Shown here: positions 53,641 through 64,000 of the stretch, in pieces
How positions within the stretch are numbered: the first letter of the stretch is position 1
How the letters are laid out: each line of letters begins with the position of its first letter
Assembly (NCBI GenBank): GCA_036936605.1
Contig: JAUPFV010000004.1
Coordinates: forward strand, 125,055,706-125,119,705
Reading direction: 5' to 3'
DNA length: 64,000 nt
Source: Limnanthes douglasii subsp. nivea
Lineage: Eukaryota; Streptophyta; Magnoliopsida; Brassicales; Limnanthaceae
Notes under the pieces: generated by a model
Database searches by the model: none
What the model was told of the DNA's origin: nothing
The model's input: only the letters and a program-made list of their open reading frames with translations
Position numbers and translations under genes: made by a program

Positions 53641-55721
53641 GAAGAGATGGGGGCTATAGGAGGAATGTTGAAGAAATTAGGGTTGTTGAGTTACTGTGTA
53701 TAGAGGTTTCCTTTGAATCTTCTACCGCGGGGCCTATTATCCCCAATTTTAGGTAACGAGGGGGGTCGAGAGGGGATGGGAAATGCCTAATTATGAGATG
53801 AGTGGGGATTAGATAGGATAAGAATTTATAGAGTATATTTTGTAGTACATACTAGAAAGTTTTGAGTAGTTGGATTGGAGGAGCTTGAAAAACAAGAAAT
53901 TTTGGGGAAGTTCATTAAGTAATGATGGGTATGGGATGGGTTAGGTAAATGATGGGAAATGGGGTAAGTAGCAGATGAGCCATGGGGACCATTATAGTTC
54001 TGGTCTAAGGGGAATGAGTCCGAATTAGGCCCGATTGGCCCAACAAATAAGCGGTCCAATTTAGGGAGTAGAGGGAGTTCGTTGGAAGAAGGTTAGTGGA
54101 CTATTGGGCTTGAATTGGCCCGTAGATGATAGGGAAATCTGGTGGCCCAGCTCAAATACGGGGGTTACGGTTGTGTGTTTCACTAAGAACCCTAACCAGA
54201 GAGATATCCACAGAGAAAGTGTCATCCTAGACGACAACGAGGGACGATGGCGGCAAATGGAGAGTAGAGTTTAGAAACTCTATTGCATCATGCAGGTAAA
54301 TATGGCTATGGTTATTCTCTTTTAGAGTCTTTATTCGATTAGTGATGACAATCAAATGGTGGTTGGTGGTGCAGAGAATTTGTTAGGGATCAGAGTTAAC
54401 AACAGAATTTTGGGTGGACTATGGAAGACCGGCAAAGGTGAAATGGCATTGATGTAGAACAATTCAAGGCAATGGTTGATTATGTTAATAGGGAACATTA
54501 TTGAAGGGTGATGGAGAGAGGGAGATTTTTCGAAGGATGGTTAGAGGTTTTTGGCCGGAATAGGGAGTCGGGAGGAGAGGTTGCCGATGACTTCTGAGTG
54601 GTAGAAAGGGCACCATGAATGCTAGTGAATCGGGAACCTTTACCCGAATCAATGTGGAGCCTAGCCTCATGGAAAGTTTTCTTCACAGCCTCTTCATGGT
54701 CAGCCGATATGCCAAGAGAGAGGAGGTTATTCTTCACCGGTCGCGGGCCAAGCGCGTCGTTGTGAAGGTAGGTATGGTGACTAGAGCTGACTCTAGAAAA
54801 GTATACTTGAGGCTGATTTTGATGGCATTAATTCCAGAGAAGAGGAGAACAGAGATGATTTCTCCGGGGAGAAGGCTCTGTGGATCCTTGAAAGAGGGTA
54901 AATGCAGAAGGAGATGAGAAGAACTATGAAGGAGTCGGAGCTAGAGTTTGAGCTGGAGGAGGCCATATTAGGACTTTGAGGTAAGATTGTGTGATTTTTG
55001 GAGTAGTTGGAAATAAAGGTAAAGTGTTGAGTTGTGTGTTACATGTAAAGGAGAAACCCATAATAGTGTTTAATATCACCAAGAGTATAGGTTTTAAGGT
55101 TGTTGAGGTTGTTGAGGTTAGGTGTTAGAGAACTTTATGGCGTCTAGGATGTGAGCGAGAGGGTAGGATGATGTTTTAAGGAATTGATTTGGTTGAGAGA
55201 GTTGTAGAGTTGGCAAAATGTGTGAGGATGAAAGCTGAGAAAAGAGAGCGGACTCAGAAAATCCTTAAAGTAGCCATACAATAAATAGAGAGGGTAAAAA
55301 GTAGAATTGAGCCTTACCAAAGATTGTAAACACATGGTAGAGGGGGCAGCCTTTGGGTTGTCTTGGTTTTGAAGGATATCGGAAGACCAATTTGGTAATT
55401 AGGTTCTTCTTTTTAAGCCTTGCAGGTCGCAAAGGAGGTATTGGAGGAAGCTGCTCTTGGTGGACAAAGACATGCTCATGCAAAAGATGGAGCTTAGTCT
55501 AAGGAAAAGAGATAAAAGGTGCTTGAAATGGCCAGGACAATTGATATGGGAAACATCATTGTTGAAATTAATATGTATAGGAGAAGAAAATCTTGAGAAC
55601 GCATGGCTAGAAATGTTAGAGAAGGCATTAGATCGAAAGATAACAAAGACGACACCGGTGGCCGGCCGGTGGAGGAGCGGGGTAGCCACCAAAATGAATA
55701 TTTTGTAAAAACTATCTGTTA
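53641..55721. other. Unassigned stretch, GC-richer, upstream of LINE B
   Basis: Several minus-strand frames are Ser/Pro-rich (53826-54059, 54498-54737, 55399-55692), including HINCPGHFKHL near 55540. None shows a domain I can name. By position it could be a long leader or extra ORF of LINE B. Confidence 0.3.
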
Positions 55722-56006
55722 GAGCATCCCCAACAGGTAATGTATAAATATGTTAAATTAGCGTGAAATTTTGGTAATCTAAATTTTTAGATTACGAAAT
55801 AATACAACAGACTCTTTATATTTAAGGTAGTTATTTTGTTTCAAAAGTGAAGGAGAAAAAAAAGGAAAGATTATACCTATTTTGTAACTGCAACTACAAA
55901 TTTACCTAGCGTGATTTAAGCTAGTAAATATAGATAGGCTTTTAGATTACACATAATAGGTAAATTTATTATCTAGTCTGTTTTACCTATTCTGTTGGGG
56001 ATGCTC
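55722..56006. mobile_element. Tourist-like MITE (PIF/Harbinger type)
   Basis: 285 bp bounded by a perfect 15-bp inverted repeat GAGCATCCCCAACAG and flanked by TTA on each side (55719-55721 and 56007-56009). The 3-bp TTA duplication fits PIF/Harbinger mobilisation. It has no coding capacity. Confidence 0.85.
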
Positions 56007-56290
56007 TTATAGTAAGAGAAAGAAAGCATAAACATCATCTTGTTTTTTCTACTTGAGGTAAATTTTATTTATTATTGTTGGTTATAAAAACCACAAAAAT
56101 CATCTTATTTTTTCCAATGGTTGAATGAAAAAGAGACAAAAAAACATCCAGTTGAGAGATAATTACACGGTGAAAGAAAACACACGACAAGAAAATAGAA
56201 AGCAATCTAACGTTTTTTAATTAAAGTAAATATTAGAACACGCGTTACGAAGATAAAAGGTCACGAATGTAATAGGCTAGCTCAATTGCG
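56007..56290. other. Non-coding stretch
   Basis: AT-rich with no supportable feature. Confidence 0.35.
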
Positions 56291-56479
56291 TTTTTTTTTA
56301 AATTTCAAATAGCAATTTTATTTAAGCCAAATGGAATAGAGTACATGAGGCTAACGTTTAAACCTTAATTTAATCTAAATGGGAAATAAAATTATTAAAT
56401 TTTAATTTCCCTCAATGGCTAAGAAAAGAGTGTCGAAAAATTTCTTTCAACATTATACAACTAGATTCTTTCTTCTTCT

Positions 56480-57230
56480 AGAGATTTCTTGAAATCTGCG
56501 AGAAACCAATCCTTAAGCTTTGTGTAGCCAAAACTTTCGTTAAGACTCTGCAAATGAGAAGTAAAATTAAGTAGATTAAAGTAGTTTGCATGAGTAATAT
56601 ATTAAGAGTGGATAAGAGTTATGAGTTGTCTCTTAAATATCTGACTCCTTGACTCTCAACGAGGATGATGGTCTTGAAGTAGGATGGAGCATTTGCTGAG
56701 TCAAAAGAGAGTTTCATCTTACATTTCCTCGTCCACTTGGAGAGCTAATCAGCAGCAACATTTTGGCTCGGACTGATGAACTTGATGGACATAAAAGGCT
56801 TGATAAGGTTACGACAACATTTGAGAACACTGCCAATGAGGCTAGAATGATGACCAGAAGCTTTCATAGACACAAGAACTTCAGAGTCACTTTCCAGGTA
56901 GACATTTGATAAGTTGTTAAGATTGCAGATAATAAAAACATCGAGAAGAGATAATGCTTCAGCTTGATGAGGGGAAAGCTTTCCATAGAGGTTCCCATGA
57001 CCGAACAGAAGAGCGCCATTGCTATTCTTGATAACAATTCCACTAGAGGAGTCGCCATTATGGAGAGTAGAGTCGTCAATGTTAACTTTGACTCTACCAG
57101 CTAAAGGAGGAGTCCAAGAGTGATAGGATGAAGGCTTGAGAGGATGGCGGTTTGACCAACAACATAAGGATTTTGAAGCATTATACAAGGGATTCCAAAT
57201 ATTGTTTGAAAGTAAAATTGCTTTGTCCAA
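56480..57230 (-). pseudogene. LINE L RNase H
   Basis: Reads WTPPLAGRVKVNIDDSTLHN (first catalytic D), then SGIVIKNSNGALLFGHGNLY, HQAEALSLLDVF (catalytic E), NVYLESDSEVLVSMK (catalytic D) and SQNVAAD (last D). Catalytic positions look preserved. A stop follows at 56745 before the C-terminal tail. Confidence 0.85.
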
Positions 57231-57399
57231 CCCAAAAATAATTTGTTTTATTTGGTTTATAGACTTGGTAGGATTAGAGGAGATATCTTTAATCTTAGAC
57301 TTATTTTCTGAGGCTCCAAATAACCCAGCAAACTATAGGGGGGGTGATAAAGCATATGGTAATGTCTTCGTTGGTGAACCGCATCCAGGTTCTAAGCAT

Positions 57400-58407
57400 A
57401 TGGGGCAAGGTCATGAAACGACCAATGTGGATATTGAAGACAGAGGAATAATGACATCAAACAAGCCAGACAAGGTGACAACTAACAAATAAGTGGTTGA
57501 TAGTTTCATGGTTACAGCAAAACTGACATTTGAAGGCTCGACTAATGCTTCTCTTTTGCAGGATATCATCATAAGGGATCCAATTAAGAAGAATTATCCA
57601 GGTGATGAAGGATCACTTACGAGGAATGATATTATTCCAGATTTTGCTGAAGATGTTGGATTTATTATTCTTGTTCCTGAGGTAATCTCACGTATCTTTA
57701 GTATTGAATATTCCATTCTTTGATAATGTCCAGTAAGGAGTGTCTTTATGATTCTGCTTTATAGAGAGATTCTGAACCATGTATATATCAAAAGAAGAGA
57801 TTGCAGAGCTTAGCCTGTGAAAGTTCCAAGAGTTTTGGTTCCAATAGTTTAGGACTTTGTCAGCATATTTCTCAGGATTAGAAAGAATGTCTTCAAAATT
57901 ATAAAAGGGATGGTTTGTGATCCACAAGTCGAGCCAAAAATGAATGTCACCAGAGCCAGTAGTCCATCTAATGGGAGGTTCAGCCTTATCTTTAATTGCA
58001 TCTAATCTTTTCCACACTTTAAAACTCTTCTTAGGATCAGTAAGTAATGGGTGGACATTATTGTTGTAAATACTCTTGGTGTATTTGGCCCAAAAGGAAG
58101 AGTTTTTTCTGAATTTTAACCAAAGGTTGCAAGATACTGAATCTTGAAGGTCTTTAAGTCTTCTGATATTAAGACCAACTTCCTGAAAGGGTTTGCAAAC
58201 TTTTCTCCATCTGCACCAGTGAATCCTAGAGCTGTCTTGATTGGATCCCAAAAAAAAGTTAATTTTTTTTTTCAATTATGTCGATTATAGTTTTGGGAAT
58301 TTCATTGCTAAGCATCTGATAGCTGTGGATAGGCATCAGCACCATATTTATAAGGTTTAGTCTTCATGCAAACGAAATTTTTTTGTTCTTCCAATCAATT
58401 ATTTTTT
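57400..58407 (-). pseudogene. LINE L post-RT and zf-RVT region
   Basis: 57688-58275 reads FLGSNQDSSRIHWCRWRKVC, then LLTDPKKSFKVWKRLDAIKD, GSGDIHFWLDLW and PYWTLSKNGIFNTKD, the normal order before the zinc region. The zinc region at about 57660-57430 reads KCQFCCNHETINHLFVSCHL, keeping C-x2-C and H-x4-5-C. Confidence 0.78.
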
Positions 58408-59252
58408 CACAAACTGCCTCTGGAAGGCAACCCAAAATGTATCAAAGTTTCTGACACAACCCTGGGGCAAACTGTTGTACCACTTTAGAGCACTTCCCGT
58501 AAAATATTGAGAGAAGGCCCTACACAAAAGTTTATCATCATCATCGAAATTCATCATGAAGTTCTTGAACTGCTCTAGATGATTGTCAGGATCTTTACTC
58601 CCGTTATACTTCTCCATTTTAGTACTGTCAAACCTCTTAGGTAGGTTTCCGGATAGGATCTTAGCAAACAATGGTGTTTGTATCCAATTCCTACTACGAC
58701 CAAAGACCGTGTCTTCGTTGGGTGTTGCAAAAATACCTGGTTCATCATGGAAAGTAAAAGGATCGATCAACAGCTGATCCACATGCCTGTGACTGTGGCT
58801 GTGAGATGACCCTTTGCCCAAATGCCTTTTAAGTCTCCCATACCTATCTCTCTTTCTTGAATATTTTTCACTAATTTTTGTTTCTTTCTAGACCTTCCTT
58901 AATCACTGCTTGATGACAAAGATTTTTCAAGCTCAGCCTCGTTCGAAGAGCTGCTAGAGGACTCTGAATCTGAGCTTTCCACCGGCTTAGACCGTTGAGA
59001 TTTCTTAGAACGGACATGGGTTTTTTGGTACTTAAATGAGTCTTTGTTGTTGGATCATTCTCCCTAGGATTGTCAGTATGATGGATGGCTGACGCCTTTG
59101 ACTTCTCCTTTAAACTCATTTTTTTCTTTTTTAATGGCCCTCAACGCTTCTATTTCAGCTCTCAACTTATCTCGTTCCTTGGTGGTAAATTCGTTGTTTT
59201 CCCCAACCACCTCCACCATAGGTGGTGGAATTGCTTGCTTGTTCGGATCCAT
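58408..59252 (-). pseudogene. Gypsy gag fragment, copy 3
   Basis: It starts MDPNKQAIPPPMVEVVGENN at 59252 and continues through a charged region to the gag core (FHDEPGIFATPNEDTVFGRS, YNGSKDPDNHLEQF, FTGSALKWYNSLPQG). A frame change near 59090 and breaks near 58900 occur. It ends at FWVAFQRQFV, before the zinc knuckle. Confidence 0.88.
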
Positions 59253-59302
59253 CCGAACAGGTCTTTTTGTTCGTTTTGAATGCAAGATTCAGGCACCGTC
59301 GC

Positions 59303-59321
59303 CTCCTATTGCGGTCGCCAA
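59303..59321 (-). promoter_or_regulatory. Primer-binding site, gypsy copy 3
   Basis: The minus strand reads TTGGCGACCGCAATAGGA two bases after the LTR end, equivalent to 4013-4030. Confidence 0.7.
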
Positions 59322-59323
59322 TT

Positions 59324-59690
59324 TGGTGAGGTTTATTTTGGGTTGAGGGTAATTTTGTAAAGTGTTTTTAGTATTGAATGTTTTGGTATAAATTAGTGAG
59401 AGATTTGAGCAGGCTGGTTGTATTAAATGTTCCTTTCTTTATTAATGAAAGTGGTTGTGGTATTTATACCCTTAATTAAAGACCCATGGGCTTTCAAGTC
59501 AAGTTATGAAACTAGGTCAAGTTTAAGGACCCATTTACTTATTAAGCTGATCAGCACATAGCTTAGTCAAAAGATGTTTAGGTGATTCTTTACTTTTGTC
59601 CTGTCCGGATAGTTGAATGACAAGTTTATGTCCGAATTTCCCTTGTCCGGATAACCCAGTAAGTTGTGACTGGATATTCCAAACTCATCA
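59324..59690 (-). repeat. Gypsy copy 3, 5' LTR (367 bp)
   Basis: Minus strand TGATGAGTTTGG to CCTCACCA. It keeps the GGGTATAAATACC TATA segment. It begins exactly where LINE D sequence stops. Confidence 0.88.
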
Positions 59691-60440
59691 GATTTAGTTA
59701 AAGACGAGAACCAGGATCTCAGGAGATGGGGAAATGTCATAAATCTTTTTATTCTTATTTTAAAAATATAAGAAAAATGGTTCCAGATGCTCCAAGCCAG
59801 GGGACAATGACCGAATAGATGATTGATTGTTTCAACGCTCTCATAGAACTGGCATTTGGACACTAATGGTTCCAGAAATGAGCATTTCCTTGGGGCGATG
59901 TTGTTACAAAGATTGCCAAAATATTTGGAGTGGTTGTGCTTTTTTCTGAAGAAAATCCAGGTATCTGGTATTAAAAGACCCGTCGTTGGAGATGTTCCAC
60001 TTGAGATGATCAGTGTCATTTTGGTTGACGAAGGGTTCAACAATACTTTTGATGAAGCTCAGTCTTTTCTAAATTTTGGAGGCTTTGGTAGTGTTGAAAT
60101 CTTCATCAAGGGTGTGGCAATTGTTGCAATACGAACTATGGATGAATCTGGCCCATAAGGAGTAGTTCTGTCTGAACTTTAACCAAAAGTTACAACTATG
60201 ACTTGAAGATCATTGAGGCTTCTGACATTGAGGCCCCTTTAAGGTAAGTTTTACAAACTCTGCTCCATTTACACAAGTGAGTCTTTGACTGATTTTGATT
60301 TGATCCCCGGAGAAAGTTGTTGAAGAGCTTATCAATTTTGTCAATGATGCAGGCGGGGAGGTTGTTTCTCTGCATCCACTAGGCAGGAAGGGCCATGAGG
60401 ACCGAGTTGATAAGGCTGAGCCTTCCATCAAAAGAGAGGT
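59691..60440 (-). pseudogene. LINE D post-RT and zf-RVT region, truncated
   Basis: The text begins SLINSVLMALPA, then a stop, then FLRGSNQNQSKTHLCKW. The zinc region at 60043-59700 reads SKCQFYESVETINHLFGHCP, then LAWSIWNHFSYIF; the second cysteine of C-x2-C is replaced by tyrosine. The segment with GSGDIHFW present in LINE L is missing. It stops at the LTR at 59690. Confidence 0.75.
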
Positions 60441-61500
60441 TATTTCCTTACCAATCTCTAATTCTGTTGCTGATACTGGTAATCAAAGTTTCATAGCTGC
60501 TCTTCGAGTTATTCTTGTTGAATGTAACTCCCAAATATGATATATGAAGGTTCTCATTAGTAAAACTAGTGCTTTCAGCCAGAGTCTGAATCTTAATATT
60601 AGGAAGATTACTAGAGGTTATGATGAAAGTTTTCTCTTTGTTGATAGTTTCTCCAGAGGATTCTTGATAGTCCTGCAAAACGTTACTCAAAGTGGCAATA
60701 TCATAGGGAGACCCATTAGAGAATATAAGTATATCATCAGCAAATGCTTGAGATGGTATACACATCTGACTTCTGGTCTTGTATTGAATATGTTTATTGT
60801 TGAAATATAGCATATTAAGACCTCTAATAAATGTTTCATCGACAATTATAAAGAGGTAAGGAGACAAGGGATCACCTTGTCTCAAAATCCTTTTAGTGCT
60901 GAAGTAACCAATGACATTGTCATTGGTTAGGATAGAGGTTTAAACATTAGTGATAATGTTATTAATTAGTTTGATAAAGTTTGGACTAAAGCCAAATGTA
61001 GAAAGGACATGGCAAAGGAAGCTAAAAGATAATTTTTCGAAACCCTTGGCCATGTCAACTTTTATAAGAATGTTGCCATGTTTGGTTTTTTTGTTCAAAT
61101 CATAAATAAGCTCATTAACCAGAAGAATGTTGTTGTGAATGGATCTCTTTGTTACATATGAAGCTTGACTATCAGAGATAATTTTGGGCATAAATAACTC
61201 CATTATGTTGCAGATTACTTTTGAATTTTTTTTGTTGAAGGTGGTACAAAGGCTTATGGGCCTAAAATGTTTCCAACAAGAAGGTTTTTGATATTTGGGG
61301 ATGAGAACAAGAGTTGTGGCTAGATCCCCTTGAGTGAGAGGATAGCCATTGAAGAAGGAGATGATGGCTTTAAGAATATCAGCTTTAATTATGTTCCAGC
61401 AATGGGTGAATAATATTGAATTGAACCCATCCATGTCTGCTACACTATTGGGACTGAGGCCTTTGATAGCTTTGAGGGTTTCCTCTTCAGTTGGCTTGCT
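60441..61500 (-). pseudogene. LINE D reverse transcriptase
   Basis: 60940-61434 reads DLATTLVLIPKYQKPSCWKH, then FRPISLCTTFNKKNSK and NILIKVDMAKGFEKLSFSFL (catalytic D in the first palm motif kept). 60448-60885 reads RQGDPLSPYLFIIV, then SQAFADDILIFSNG (FADD site intact), then YLGVTFNKN. A frame break near 60900 separates the two halves. Confidence 0.88.
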
Positions 61501-62092
61501 TAAAAGGTGAGTATTATCTTGTTCAGTAATAATTTTAGGTATATAAATGAATTGATAGTTATTAAGGTGATTAGTTTTATAATCAAAATTAGAGTTTGGA
61601 TTTTCTGTGAGAATATTTTGAAAGTATGTAATAGCAGAATTGCAAATTTGATCTTCATTGGTTATCCAGTTGGGGACATCTTTGATTTTTGTGATGCAGT
61701 TTCTCCTGGTCCTTTTTTTGATGAAATTGTGATAGGTTTTGGTATTGCGATCACTGTCCTTGATCCAAGTTGAGTAGGTCTTTTGGTGCCATAAACTTTC
61801 TTCCTAGATCAGAGCTTTGATGAGGAGGGCATGAGCTTTAGAAATGTTAGCTCTGTTGATGTTGTTATTATTCTCCAAAATCTTATCTTCATTGATTTTG
61901 ACCTCTTTCTCCTCTTATTTTATAAGGTTGAATATGTTCCCAAAGACATTTTTGTTCCAAACTTTGAGGGAATCTTTCAAACGCTTCAACTTGTTCCAGA
62001 ATTTGTTGATGGGAGGTCCCTGCATATTGATCATCCAGTTAGCATATACAAAAGGTAAGAAATCATCATTGAGACACCACATATTTCAAAAT

Positions 62093-63022
62093 TTAAAACA
62101 TGATTTTTTTGTAGGTGTTTCTGTTGGAAATAGAGATGAGGATAGGCATATGGTCTGAGCAAGTTATGGGAAGATGATGGACACGAGTGTTGTTAAAGAG
62201 GTCAGTCCATTCAGAGTTGTACAAGTTGCGATCGAAATGTTTCCACTTGATTTTATTGGTCCAGGTAAATCTGTTGCCCAAGTATCCAACATCTTCAAGT
62301 TTACAAATGTTGATAGCTTTGTTGAAATCCTCAGAGCTGTTGGAGCAGAAGGTAGTGTAGTATTTTTGTTTAGTGGAGTTAAGGATGGTGTTGAAATCAC
62401 CAAGAACTATCCAATCATCGACAAAGTCAACTATATCACTAAGGGTTTGCCACAAAGCCATTCTACTATTTCTTTGGCATTTGGCATAAATAACAGTGCG
62501 GGTTATGGTATTGTTAGAGTTGGGTAGAGTGATTTCAGCATTGAGGAGTCGGGGATGATCAGAAGTGATAGTGATGTTAAGCCAATCAGACCAGGGGAGC
62601 CAAATTTTGTTGTTATAGTTGAAGGAAAAGTGATTGAAACCCAGGTAAGCAACAATAGTTGAAATGTGAGAAGAATCCACCATAGGTTCCTGGATACAAA
62701 TGATACTGATCTTATTATTTATAATTAGGGTTTTTAGTCTTCTTTGAGAAACTTTGTTGGAGATACCACAGATATTCCAATTAAGAATTTTGATCATATT
62801 AAGGTGAGTTATTGATATATTTTTTGTCCCCAAACAGGGCTTGCAAATTCTTTTCTCATTTTTGCTTTTGTTATTGAATTTAGCAGCTTTAAGTCTTTTT
62901 CTAAAGAGGGCCTTGAAGCTGGGATCAGTTTCTTTTAGCTTTAAGATAGGTGTAGATGGAAAGTTGCCAAAGTTAAGGTGATTGGGTGTGTAAGAATCAT
63001 TTTCCTTTGTTTTATAAATCAT
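62093..63022 (-). pseudogene. LINE D endonuclease (APE type), almost intact
   Basis: One open frame of 309 codons. The catalytic domain starts KILNWNICGISNKVSQRRLK (N kept) and continues ISIICIQEPMV (E kept), VDDWIVLGDFNTILNS (D and N kept), NRFTWTN and LPITCSDHMPILISI (S-D-H kept). All usual APE-type motifs are present. The enzyme would nick target DNA to prime reverse transcription. The first roughly 75 residues belong to a basic linker. It ends at a stop before the RT, so ORF2 as a whole is broken. Confidence 0.85.
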
Positions 63023-63029
63023 TGATCTT

Positions 63030-64000
63030 GTATATCCTTACAATTTTCCTCGAGATCTTTGATGGCATCTGTTATGTCAATGCTTTTAGGGGTAGTAACT
63101 TGAGTATATGTATTGACATAAGCTTTTCCTTTTTCTTCATTAGAATCAGGAGCATTAGGGTTGGGTGTGATGGCTTTGATGTTGCTTTCTTCATTTCTGA
63201 CCTCTTTAACCTTCTAAATAGGAATGTAATTTTTTTATTTAAGTTTAGGTTTGCTATGAATATCTTCCTTGTTGTGTTTACCATCTTCCTACAAGTGTGA
63301 TAAATGTGATAACATTCTTTATTTAAGTTTAGGTTATTTGGAGATCTTTTTCTACAAGTAGCGGAATCGTGACAAATGTGATAGCATTCTTTAAAGTAGG
63401 CTGGGACATCTTTGTAGCTGAAATGGAGCCAGCATCCATCGTTGGATCCAAACCCAACCTAGACTTCATGATGCAGTTTCAGAGAGACGTTTAATTCAAC
63501 TAGCACATAAAAGGCGTTAAAAAGGGCTCGATTCTTGGGAGGGACCCAAGCTTTCATAGGCTCACCAATAGATTCAGCAATGGTGAGTATTATTTTTTCT
63601 TTGAACATGTATTCAGGGACACCTTCAATCCTTATCCAAGTCCGGACGACTGGATTCCCATACTTGGGGTTAAAATCAATGAACCATTTAATGAGTCTCA
63701 TGATTTTAACCCCAACAGTCCAGATGGTTTTGACCCATAGTTTACAAAGGTCTTCTTTATTGGAGAATTCTATAAGAAGGTGTCTGGAATCCCAATTACA
63801 AATATTTACTTCTCCTTTGAATTTTTTCATATTCAAGAAATGATCCAAGACTTGTTTTTTGAGTATTGTCTGGGAGAATTTAGCTATTAGCGTATATCTT
63901 TGACAACTTTGGAGATAGACTTTGGTTTTTTTGTTGAACTGGATCGAGATATGAGATTGGTGGTGTTTGATGGAGTCAGGTTTCACTGTGGCTGTAAGAC
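63030..64000 (-). pseudogene. LINE D ORF1 (DUF4283-like), partial at the window edge
   Basis: 63459-63986 reads SHISIQFNKKTKVYLQSCQR, then YTLIAKFSQTILK, VNICNWDSRHLLIEFSNKED and KAWVPPKNRALFNAFYVLVE, a clear DUF4283 pattern. A decayed zinc knuckle follows near 63390 (KECYHICHDSATC). The N-terminus is outside the window. Confidence 0.8.

Larger units (their letters stand above)
56291..58407 (-). mobile_element. LINE L, 3' half with poly-A end
   Basis: The minus strand begins at a junction with gypsy gag (58407), just after the RT core (IIDWKNKKISFA, then LNLINMVLMPIHSY). It continues through the post-RT region, zinc region and RNase H to nine A residues at 56299-56291. It overlaps LINE D in content, so the two are separate copies. 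Confidence 0.8.
58408..59690 (-). mobile_element. Tat-like gypsy element, copy 3 (5' LTR plus gag fragment)
   Basis: On the minus strand: LTR 59690-59324, primer site, gag from about 59252 to 58408, then an abrupt switch to LINE L. Everything after the gag core is missing and there is no 3' LTR. The LTR is more distant from copies 1 and 2 than they are from each other. Confidence 0.88.
59691..64000 (-). mobile_element. LINE D (L1-like), runs off the right edge and is cut at a gypsy LTR
   Basis: Minus-strand order is ORF1 with DUF4283 (64000-63030), endonuclease (63022-62093), RT (61500-60440) and post-RT/zinc region (60440-59691). The 3' part, RNase H and tail, is missing at the gypsy junction. 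A deletion is also seen in the post-RT region relative to LINE L. It is the best preserved LINE in the window. Confidence 0.88.

Overview
The window looks like transposon-dense nuclear DNA of a flowering plant, most likely a eudicot. The evidence is plant-type Ty1/copia, Tat-lineage Ty3/gypsy, L1-like LINE, Helitron, PIF/Harbinger, TRIM, SINE and plant-mobile-domain remnants in an AT-rich background. I found no intact host gene, no tRNA or rRNA gene and no bacterial-type operon. Nearly every coding stretch is a broken mobile element, so most genes are listed as pseudogenes. The species cannot be named from the sequence.

Layout. 1-3651 and 13097-about 13960 (minus) are the two halves of one copia element that runs off the left edge. 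It is split in its leader by a 9.4-kb Tat-like gypsy element (copy 1, 3652-13096, plus) with matching LTRs and a TAGAT target duplication. 14136-14971 is a complete TRIM with 233-bp LTRs and a GGGGG target duplication. 15-19 kb is AT-rich with a SINE-like piece and weak copia and gypsy relics. 19.2-23.6 kb is LINE A (minus). 25.4-32.1 kb holds minisatellites, a PIF/Harbinger transposase pseudogene (minus) and two decayed plant-mobile-domain genes (plus). 33.4-36.9 kb is LINE material, fused at 36937 to a 5'-truncated gypsy copy 2 (36938-41644). A decayed Helitron (41645-45290, minus) follows. 45.6-48.1 kb holds satellites, a 430-bp fold-back element and SINE pieces. LINE B (minus) lies at 49.0-53.6 kb, an unassigned stretch and a Tourist-like MITE at 53.6-56.0 kb, then LINE L, gypsy copy 3 (LTR plus gag only) and LINE D up to the right edge.

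How it works together. The gypsy family is the most informative system. Its sense strand codes gag-protease-RT-RNase H-aRNH-integrase as one reading frame. Downstream, on the opposite strand, it carries a second gene: a long antisense ORF with a transposase-28-like (PF04195-like) domain and coiled coils. Copies 1 and 2 both keep a TATA-like box ahead of that gene, a phase-1 intron of about 80 bp at the same place, and a pair of CCTTGG-NNNN-CCAAGG hairpins in the gap where the two convergent genes meet. Neither copy can be autonomous: copy 1 has a deletion through aRNH and integrase, altered protease and RT active sites and several stops, and copy 2 has lost everything 5' of the integrase C-terminus.
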